Shown: positions 50,168-57,350 of the stretch, in pieces
Layout of the letters: each line of letters opens with the position of its first letter
How positions within the stretch are numbered: the first letter of the stretch is position 1
NCBI GenBank assembly: GCA_934272745.1
Contig: CAKQSI010000004.1
Span: 1-64,000 of the forward strand
Reading direction: 5' to 3'
DNA length: 64,000 bases
Origin: an uncultured Clostridia bacterium
GTDB taxonomy: Bacteria; Bacillota; Clostridia; Christensenellales; Borkfalkiaceae
The notes under the pieces: generated by a model
The model's database searches: none
What the model was told of the DNA's origin: nothing
What the model saw: the letters and a program-made list of their open reading frames with translations, nothing else
Translations under genes and position numbers: made by a program

Positions 50168-52210
50168 ATGGAAAGATTTTTCTTCTTTCCGTTAGAAAAA
50201 AAATATAAAAGCGTCACGGGCGGGGTGAAAAGCAATCAGCCCGTGCGCTTTTTTGCAGAAACGGACGCAAGCGATTGCGCCCTTTTCCTTAAAAAGGACG
50301 GAGAGGACGGCGGCGCAACCTATCCCATGCAAAGGGAAGCGGGCGGTTTTTCGTTTACCCTGTCCGTAGATACGCCGGGACTGTATTTCTATCGCTTTTT
50401 CGCGGACGGTAAGTCCTTCGGACTGAGCGAAGACGAGGCGTTTTGCGCGGGAAACGGCGATACCGGCGGCTATGTATCCGGGGAATCCGGCGCGGAAAAC
50501 GGTGCGGACGGCAATTCTTCGGACGGGTGCGGAGATCATTTTCCCGATTCCGACGATAAATTATCCAACGAGAAGCCTTTGTCCGGGCGCGGGAGCGAAT
50601 CTTTCGGGCGGCGCGATAAGTCGTCCGCTTCCTGCAAGGACGACCGCTTTCTGATAAAAAACGCAAGCCGGTTTTACGGTGCAAAAGAGGGTGGGAAAGA
50701 CTTTCATCTGACGGTGTCTTTGGCAGACTTCTCTACGCCGCAAAAATGGAAAGGCGGGGTGTTTTATCAGATATTTCCCGACCGGTTTCATAAAAAGGGC
50801 GATCTGCCCGTGCCGCAAAATCGCGTCTTGCGTAACTGGAACGACGGCGTTCCGCGCTATGAAAAGGTGAACGGAAAAGTGCCGAATAACGACTTTTTCG
50901 GCGGGAATTTTATGGGGATTGCGGAGAAAGCGGACTATCTCGCTTCACTCGGCGTAACGGCGGTCTATCTCAATCCCATTTTCCGGGCGGCAAGCAATCA
51001 TCGCTATGATACGGGCGATTACCGTGCGCCCGACCCCCTCCTCGGCAGCGAAGAGGACTTTTCCGCTATGGCGGAAGCGCTGAAAAAGCGCGGCATTTCG
51101 GTTGTTTTGGACGGAGTGTTCAACCACACCGGGGACGACAGCGTTTATTTCAATAAATACGGAAATTATCCGGGTGTCGGCGCATACCAAAGCCGGCAGT
51201 CGCCCTATTTTTCTTGGTATACCTTTACTTCCTATCCGGACAAGTACGATTGCTGGTGGGGAATCGATATTCTGCCCGCGGTAAAGGACGAAGAGGAGTC
51301 TTTCCGCGCGTTTATTGCAGGGGAGGACGGCGTGCTTGCAAAGTGGCAGAAACTGGGCGCTTCCGGCTGGCGGCTGGACGTTGCGGACGAACTTTCGGAC
51401 GATTTTATCGAAAGGATCCGCTCCCGCGTGAAAAATACCGACGGCAGCGCCCTTCTGATCGGCGAAGTGTGGGAAGAAGCGGACGATAAAATTTCCTACG
51501 GCAAGCGCCGGAACTATCTGCACGGTAAGGAATTGGACGGGGTTATGAACTATCCGCTGAAAAACGCGATTCTTTCCGCGGTAAAAAAGGGCGACCTTAC
51601 GGAAGTTTTCCGCGTGCTGCGGCGCCTGATCGACCGCTACCCGAAAGAGGTGCTGGACGTACTGTGGAACAGCCTTTCCACACACGATACCTGCCGGGCG
51701 CTGACCGTGCTTTCCGGGGTGGAAATTGCCGATAAAGCCGAACGGAGCAGGTTTCTTTTAGACGACGACCGCTTTAAAAAAACCGAGAACAGACTGAAGC
51801 TTGCCGCGGCGCTGCAATATACGCTGCCGGGACTTCCGTGCCTCTATTACGGGGACGAGGTGGGTATGGAAGGGTACGAAGATCCTTTCTGCCGCAAGTG
51901 TTACCCGTGGGGAGAAGAGCGAGACTTGTCGCTTGCAAATTATTTTGCGAAACTGGGCGCGGCGCGGCGTAAAATTCCGTTGTTTGCGGACGGGGAATAT
52001 CGACCGCTTATCGAAGAAAAGGAATTCCTTTTGTTTGAGCGGAGAAAGGGAACCGACGCCGTGCGCGTGGCGGTCAACGTGGGGTTTGGCGGCTACGACG
52101 TGGCGTTTCCCGTTCCCGTTACCGAACTTATCGGCGGGAGCGTGGGAAAAAAATTTACCGTTTCCGCAACGTCTGCCGCGATTTTTTACCGCTTCGGCAC
52201 GGAAGAATAA
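50168..52210 (+). CDS. GH13 alpha-glucosidase/neopullulanase-like enzyme
   Basis: 680 residues. An N-terminal beta domain (about 1-95 and 165-185) is broken by a Gly/Ser/Asp-rich low-complexity insert (about 98-165). The GH13 barrel begins at GVFYQIFPDRF and has catalytic D404 (GWRLDVADE), E433 (GEVWEEAD) and D507 (STHDT), with FNHTGDDSVYF and YLNPIFRAASNHRYDTGDY as in neopullulanase/cyclomaltodextrinase enzymes. No signal peptide is present, so it acts in the cytoplasm, probably debranching or shortening glycogen-derived dextrins. It starts two bases after glgP. Exact specificity is uncertain. Confidence 0.93.
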   Translation: MERFFFFPLEKKYKSVTGGVKSNQPVRFFAETDASDCALFLKKDGEDGGATYPMQREAGGFSFTLSVDTPGLYFYRFFADGKSFGLSEDEAFCAGNGDTGGYVSGESGAENGADGNSSDGCGDHFPDSDDKLSNEKPLSGRGSESFGRRDKSSASCKDDRFLIKNASRFYGAKEGGKDFHLTVSLADFSTPQKWKGGVFYQIFPDRFHKKGDLPVPQNRVLRNWNDGVPRYEKVNGKVPNNDFFGGNFMGIAEKADYLASLGVTAVYLNPIFRAASNHRYDTGDYRAPDPLLGSEEDFSAMAEALKKRGISVVLDGVFNHTGDDSVYFNKYGNYPGVGAYQSRQSPYFSWYTFTSYPDKYDCWWGIDILPAVKDEEESFRAFIAGEDGVLAKWQKLGASGWRLDVADELSDDFIERIRSRVKNTDGSALLIGEVWEEADDKISYGKRRNYLHGKELDGVMNYPLKNAILSAVKKGDLTEVFRVLRRLIDRYPKEVLDVLWNSLSTHDTCRALTVLSGVEIADKAERSRFLLDDDRFKKTENRLKLAAALQYTLPGLPCLYYGDEVGMEGYEDPFCRKCYPWGEERDLSLANYFAKLGAARRKIPLFADGEYRPLIEEKEFLLFERRKGTDAVRVAVNVGFGGYDVAFPVPVTELIGGSVGKKFTVSATSAAIFYRFGTEE

Positions 52211-52403
52211 GCGGGGCGGAAGAGGGCGTTTTTTGCGGAGCGATTTTACTACGAAGAGATTTCGCGCGGCGGTGCGCTTTTTTAAGAAGTGGAACTTGTT
52301 GCTTCACGCGGCGGCGCGTATTTAAGTAAAATTGTCTGCCTCGTTGACTTTGGCTTGGCGCGGACGACGCCCGCCGTTTTTTGCACCGAATAAGAGGGGG
52401 AAA

Positions 52404-53222
52404 ATGAGTTTTACAGAAGAGTGTCTTTCTACGTACGCCGTGCGGAAAACGGCGAAAGAGAAAGAAAAATTCCGCACGTTCTTGACGGAAAGTCTGCAAA
52501 AAGAGGGGATTTCCTGCCGGATTCAGGGCAACAAGCGCTGGAAAAACGTACTTGCAGGGGATTTCGACCGTCCGCGCGTGCTGTTTACGGCGCATTACGA
52601 TACGGCGGCGCGGAATTTGTTCCGCATTCCGTCGGTGGTCGGCGGCAGTGCGTTCAGGCGCTTTTTTCGTCTGGTGAAAGAAAGCATCCTCAGCATTTTC
52701 GTTTCAAGAAAGCCTTCGCCTGCGTCCGCAAACGACAATACGTCCGGGGTTTGCTGTCTGTTCCGGCTGGCAAAACTGCTGCAGGGGCAAAGCGGCGCGG
52801 CGTTTGCCTTTACAGATGGAGAAGAATGCGGCATGAAAGGCGTGCGCCTGCTGAAAAAACGGTATAAAGCGCTTGCCGGAATCCCCGTCGTGATTTTGGA
52901 CTGCGTGGGAAACGGCGATCGGTTCGGCGTGCTTTATTACCGCAGACAAAACAAAAAAACGGCGGATATGCTGGCTTCTCACCTTGAAAAAGAGGAGTTT
53001 TACGCCTTTTCCCAAAAGGCGGGCGAAACCTTTTCTACCGAGGCGGAAGAATTTTCCCGCGGGGTATCGATCGCTGCGTTTTATAAAAAGGGGAGGGTAT
53101 ATTCTTTTCCGGATATTCATACCGCGTACGATACCGAGATCCGGGTGCGCAACGTCGAATATCTCGCAAAGCGGCTTGCCTCCTTCGATTTTCCGGCTGC
53201 GGAAAACGCGGCAAAGGAATGA
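52404..53222 (+). CDS. M28-like zinc aminopeptidase
   Basis: 272 residues. Metal-ligand candidates in M28 order are: H in TAHYDTAA, D in ASANDNTSGV, the catalytic and ligand Glu pair in FTDGEECGMKG, D in LDCVGNGDRF and H in PDIHTAYDT. No signal peptide, so a cytoplasmic peptidase is expected. ATG 52404 follows GAGGGGG; longer in-frame starts fall in the intergenic region. The sequence is shorter and less typical than classical M28 enzymes, so substrate is unknown. Confidence 0.85.
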   Translation: MSFTEECLSTYAVRKTAKEKEKFRTFLTESLQKEGISCRIQGNKRWKNVLAGDFDRPRVLFTAHYDTAARNLFRIPSVVGGSAFRRFFRLVKESILSIFVSRKPSPASANDNTSGVCCLFRLAKLLQGQSGAAFAFTDGEECGMKGVRLLKKRYKALAGIPVVILDCVGNGDRFGVLYYRRQNKKTADMLASHLEKEEFYAFSQKAGETFSTEAEEFSRGVSIAAFYKKGRVYSFPDIHTAYDTEIRVRNVEYLAKRLASFDFPAAENAAKE

Positions 53223-53258
53223 GAAAAAAGCAGTCGCCGGACAATCAATACTACAGAG

Positions 53259-53285
53259 CGTGCCGCAAAATCCGGCACGTTTTTT
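53259..53285 (+). terminator. Terminator after the M28-like gene
   Basis: CGTGCCG (53259-53265) pairs with CGGCACG (53273-53279), loop CAAAATC, followed by TTTTTT. The region from here to 53753 has GCCGG-rich inverted elements and AT-rich sequence, but no supported gene; a 53506-53757 frame has no ribosome-binding site. Confidence 0.88.
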
Positions 53286-53753
53286 CATTGTATAAAGGAA
53301 CTTACCGGCAAAGCCGGTGGGAAATTTCTAAAGAAAATCGCCTGCTGAGCCGGTGGGCAATTTTTTATTTTCCGGCACGTTTTTCGCAGAGGGATTTTGT
53401 TTTTATTCCGGAGGTCATCCGCTGTTTTTTCCTTATTTTACCGAGCGATTCCGATAAAACGAAAACCGAAACCATGATATCTCAAAAACCGAAAAACCTT
53501 AAATTTTGACAGTAAAGCCTTTATCTTTGCTATGGACAGCGGAAATAGAAATGTGTTATATTAGAATTGCAGTGAAAAATGCCGTAAAAACGGTAGTGGC
53601 AGAGATCCGGGAGTTTAAAGGAATTCGCGCCGTAAACGCCGGAAAGATCGAAAAGCTAGTCGTACCGTCGCCAAAACAAGCGGCTTTCCCGAACTTTTGG
53701 CGAAAGCGGGAAAATAATATTTGTTTGTTTTTGGACGATTCCGAGAAAAAATA

Positions 53754-53782
53754 TTGACATAGAATTTTCCGAATATTACAAT
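53754..53782 (+). promoter_or_regulatory. Promoter of the first SASA lipoprotein gene
   Basis: TTGACA (53754-53759) and TACAAT (53777-53782), 17 bases apart, about 95 bases before the start codon. Confidence 0.85.
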
Positions 53783-53876
53783 GAAATCGACATAGGGCGT
53801 AGTCTGCCCGCTTTTTACAAGCGGCATATTTTTGCGGGGCGGGGCATGCGCCAAACAAATTCCGGAGGGAAGTTGT

Positions 53877-56800
53877 ATGAGAAAAATAATCGTTTTACTT
53901 TTATCGGCAATCCTGACGCTGTCTTTGGCGGTCGGGCTTGCTTCTTGCGGGAAGAAGGATCCGACGCCTACGGTTACGCCGTCCGCTTCGGTATCCGCGC
54001 CCGCCACGCCGACCGTGGAGCCGACTTTGGCGCCGACGGAAACGCCCACGGTTACCCCTACGGAGAATCCGACCGTGGAACCCACGATCGAGCCCACCGG
54101 GGAGCCGACAACGGAGCCGAGCGTTGAACCTACGCAGGAGCCCACGATCGAGCCGACCGTCGAGCCTTCCACAGCGCCGACAACGGAGCCCACGATCGAG
54201 CCCACCGGGGAGCCTTCTGTTGAGCCCACCGAAAAACCCTCGGTCAAACCGAGCGTTGAACCCACCGGAGCGCCCACGATCGAGCCCACCGGGGAGCCGA
54301 CAACGGAGCCGAGCGTTGAACCCACCGAAAAACCCTCGGTCAAACCGAGCGTTGCACCTACGCAGGAGCCCACGATCGAGCCGACCGGGGAGCCGACAAC
54401 GGAGCCGAGCGTTGAACCTACGCAGGAACCCACGGTTCCGCCGACCGAACTGCCCGAACTTTCCGGCTTGACGCTGAGCGTCGATCCCTTTACTTACGAC
54501 GGCAGCGCGCACGTTCCCGAAATTGCCGGGCTGCTTTCCGGAGATAACGTATCCTACACATACGAAAAGGGCGGCAAAACCTTTCCGGAAATGGTAACTG
54601 CCGGCGAATATTCCGTTACCGCCGTAATTTCCCGCGAAGGATTCAAGGACAAAACGCTGACCGGTTCGGTCACGGTAGAAAAAGCGAAGGCGGTCATCAA
54701 CGCCGAACCTATGCAGACGTTCGACTACGACGGAAGATACCACGCCGCGGAAGCGACCCTGAACCATACGGAAACCGACCTTGGACTGAAAGCAAAGACT
54801 TACGCCGCCGTCGGCGTCTATCATGTCACGCTCACCGCGCACGAAACCGAAAACTACCTTGCGGCAGAAAAGGAAGTCACGCTCATCATCCGTTCCTCTT
54901 TCAACTATGAAGCGGAAGAAGAGAACCCGGGCGAGATCGTGCTTCCCGCAGAAGCGGAGAATAATCTGCATACGGATCTCGTAAACAAGAATCCCACTCT
55001 GGATATTACCGGTTACGCGGTCAAAACGGGCGCGTTCACCTTCCCGCAGATGATCGGAAACAAGATGATTCTGCAAGGAAACGTCGCAACCCGCGTCTGG
55101 GCAAGAACGGCGGTTTCCGGCGGCGTCGCCGTCATTGTAGAAAACGTTGCTACCGGCTACCGCGAAGTTTATTACGGAACTGCGGAAGATCAGGGCAACG
55201 GCGTCTGCTATTTCGAAACTTATCTCGGCAAAACGCCGTACGGAACTGGTTATCAGCTGACTTTTGTCAATGCGGCAAAGCAGGCTTCGGTAATTACCGA
55301 CGTCGCGTTCGGCGAAGTGTTCCTTGCCAGCGGTCAGTCCAACATGGGCTGGACGATGGGGCAATGCTTCGACGGCACGGTATCGAAACGCCTGTACGAC
55401 GATATTATTCAGAACAGTTACAACGAAAACATCCGTCTGTTCTCCATTACCCGTACATACAGCGATACCGAATACGACGAGGTCAAGGCTTCTTCCGGCT
55501 GGAACTACGCCAACCCGGGTACGGTCGGGAATTATTCCGCCGCTGCCTACTTCTTTGCTTTGGAACTTGCCGAAAAGTACGAATCGCAAGGCATTCCCGT
55601 CGGCGTAGTCGTCGGCTGTATGGGCGGTACCGGGATTTACACCTGGATGAATACCGAAACTTACCAGACGGCGATGGATCAGGGGCTTGTTCCGGGCAGA
55701 CAGACGCCCGCGGACGATCCGGACGATCCCAACTCCGCCGGCTGCAAACACTACAACGGTACCATTTATCCCGCAAGAAGATTCACGTTCCGCGGCGTTA
55801 TCTGGTATCAGGGCGAAGGACACAGCCAGAACTACGCCGACCTCCTGAAATTGATGATCGAGGGCTGGCGTGAAGACTTCGATAACGAAAAAATGCTGTT
55901 TGCCACCTTCGGCATGCCGCGTTACGTCAACGAAAATTCCTACTATCTGTGCCGTGAAGCGCACAAATACGCTACGACCATCATCGATAACCTCATCTAC
56001 AGCACGAACGTGGACAGCGGACTGTATCCCGAATTCCGCGCCGACGGAGATAATCTTAACAGCGACGGCATCCATCCTTACCAGAAAGAGTCCGTCGGTC
56101 GCCATATGGCGGATACCTTTATCAAACTGTTCTACGGCGGACAGGGAACCTGGACGGGTCCCGAACTTACAAGCATTTCCGTGGACGGCGCCAAAGTTTA
56201 TATGACTTTCGATAACGTCGGTTCCGGCCTTATGCTGCGCGGTTTGGGCGGCTTCGATATTGCGGGGGAAGACGGCAGATATTATAACGCTTTGCCTGAG
56301 CTCCTTTCCGAAAACTCCATCGTCGTTTCCGCGCCCGAAGTGGGAAACCCCGTCTCGATCCGTTACGGTTATTCCAACTATTCGCGCTACGTGCCGGATA
56401 TGACTTCCGCAGCCGATTCGGTATGCGTGTTCAATACCAAAAACGGAAAAGAGGGCTGGCCGCTCGACCAGTTCTGGTTCAAAAAGATCAAGTCCGCAAG
56501 CGTTTATACCGAACGCGAAGCGGGAATCGACGAATATACCCTGACCGTGGACGAATCCACCGGCACCTTTGCCGTCAAGGGTATGGAATACAAACTGCCG
56601 AATGCTTCCGCCCTGTACAAGGGTGCGGATGTCACCGCGAAGTTGCAGACCAAAGTCGTTTACGCGGACGGCACCGCAATCACGGTGAAAGACGCGTTTA
56701 CGCCCGACCGCGGCGAAGATTTCTTCCTCGAGTTCTACGTGGGAAAAGATCTGCTCGGCTACCGCAATATCAAAGTTTACGATTTCGTTGCGGAATACGT

Positions 56801-57350
56801 ATTTGAAATGGAAGAAGGTCCCTTGACCGCCAAGACGGGCGAAACGACCGCATTCCCGGCGTACCGCTACGTGATGAGAAGTACGGACGGCGAAACCGAA
56901 GTGGATATTTCTTCCGGCGTTGTCGCCTACGCCGTGTACGGCGCGTACAGCGAAGAATATACCGGCAACTTTAAGCAGATCATCGGCAGCGATTATAAGC
57001 TGGTCTTCTGTTTCGCCGGCGAAAAGATTGCCGAACGCAGCGTGAGCGTGGAAGTGGGCGTCAAGGGCGACGCGGTAAAATCTTCCTGGACGACGGCGGA
57101 AGGACACGAAGGCGCCGGCAACGTCGCGCTCGCAAATTACCGTTTCTATAACGGTACGGCGGAAATGGTGTTCTCCTCGGCGTTCCCGGTGGGTCGCATA
57201 TGTATTTCCCGCTGCGCGGCGATATTAAAAAGTCCGCCAACCCCGAATGGTTCAACGGCTTGTCGTTCGACTTCTATCGCGATCCCGGCACGGCGATCAA
57301 GATGCGCCTTTGCGTGGGTTGCGAATCCACCGTTTCGGAAGCGGATATGA
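53877..57350 (+). CDS. SASA-domain (sialate O-acetylesterase-like) lipoprotein, 5' part of a frameshifted gene
   Basis: The frame from ATG 53877 (GGAGG upstream) encodes a lipoprotein signal (SLAVGLASCGKK, lipobox Cys) and a Pro/Thr/Glu repeat stalk (about 35-200, EPTIEPTGEPTTEPSVEP). Two short MBG-like beta modules (about 205-345) follow, then an SGNH/SASA esterase domain (about 370-860). The nucleophile is S488 in LASGQSNMGW, and the block-V pair is D730/H733 in DGIHP; VGCMGGTG and WYQGEG are also present. After residue about 1104 the reading shifts: the last 54 codons are out of frame and end at 57350, while the proper continuation is in the frame of the next entry. Predicted to deacetylate acetylated sugars at the cell surface. 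Confidence 0.88.
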   Translation: MRKIIVLLLSAILTLSLAVGLASCGKKDPTPTVTPSASVSAPATPTVEPTLAPTETPTVTPTENPTVEPTIEPTGEPTTEPSVEPTQEPTIEPTVEPSTAPTTEPTIEPTGEPSVEPTEKPSVKPSVEPTGAPTIEPTGEPTTEPSVEPTEKPSVKPSVAPTQEPTIEPTGEPTTEPSVEPTQEPTVPPTELPELSGLTLSVDPFTYDGSAHVPEIAGLLSGDNVSYTYEKGGKTFPEMVTAGEYSVTAVISREGFKDKTLTGSVTVEKAKAVINAEPMQTFDYDGRYHAAEATLNHTETDLGLKAKTYAAVGVYHVTLTAHETENYLAAEKEVTLIIRSSFNYEAEEENPGEIVLPAEAENNLHTDLVNKNPTLDITGYAVKTGAFTFPQMIGNKMILQGNVATRVWARTAVSGGVAVIVENVATGYREVYYGTAEDQGNGVCYFETYLGKTPYGTGYQLTFVNAAKQASVITDVAFGEVFLASGQSNMGWTMGQCFDGTVSKRLYDDIIQNSYNENIRLFSITRTYSDTEYDEVKASSGWNYANPGTVGNYSAAAYFFALELAEKYESQGIPVGVVVGCMGGTGIYTWMNTETYQTAMDQGLVPGRQTPADDPDDPNSAGCKHYNGTIYPARRFTFRGVIWYQGEGHSQNYADLLKLMIEGWREDFDNEKMLFATFGMPRYVNENSYYLCREAHKYATTIIDNLIYSTNVDSGLYPEFRADGDNLNSDGIHPYQKESVGRHMADTFIKLFYGGQGTWTGPELTSISVDGAKVYMTFDNVGSGLMLRGLGGFDIAGEDGRYYNALPELLSENSIVVSAPEVGNPVSIRYGYSNYSRYVPDMTSAADSVCVFNTKNGKEGWPLDQFWFKKIKSASVYTEREAGIDEYTLTVDESTGTFAVKGMEYKLPNASALYKGADVTAKLQTKVVYADGTAITVKDAFTPDRGEDFFLEFYVGKDLLGYRNIKVYDFVAEYVFEMEEGPLTAKTGETTAFPAYRYVMRSTDGETEVDISSGVVAYAVYGAYSEEYTGNFKQIIGSDYKLVFCFAGEKIAERSVSVEVGVKGDAVKSSWTTAEGHEGAGNVALANYRFYNGTAEMVFSSAFPVGRICISRCAAILKSPPTPNGSTACRSTSIAIPARRSRCAFAWVANPPFRKRI
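57188..57202 (+). other. Frameshift point in the first SASA gene
   Basis: Reading from the first frame gives AFPVG then nonsense; the downstream frame gives SHMYFPLRGD, which aligns with SLFFLPLRAE and SIVSIPMRCL in the two later copies of the same module. One extra G in the GGG run at 57191-57193 would join the frames as VGSHMYFPLR. This is a one-base deletion in the genome or an assembly error; no classical -1 slippery heptamer is present. Confidence 0.85.

Noticed and set aside
53506..53757. 83-codon frame before the SASA gene
   Set aside because: No Shine-Dalgarno at either ATG, unusual composition, and its end overlaps the promoter of the SASA gene.
53980..54450. Regularly spaced repeats considered as a CRISPR array
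   Set aside because: They are in-frame codon repeats of a Pro/Thr/Glu stalk without unique spacers, and no cas genes are near.
53901..57107. A 1068-codon open frame on the minus strand, opposite the first SASA gene
   Set aside because: It is a shadow of the GC-biased plus-strand gene, has no ribosome-binding site or family, and its repeats are the reverse reading of the Pro/Thr/Glu array.
57180..57205. Programmed -1 ribosomal frameshifting in the SASA gene
   Set aside because: No X-XXY-YYZ heptamer in the correct phase; a missing G in the GGG run explains it more simply.
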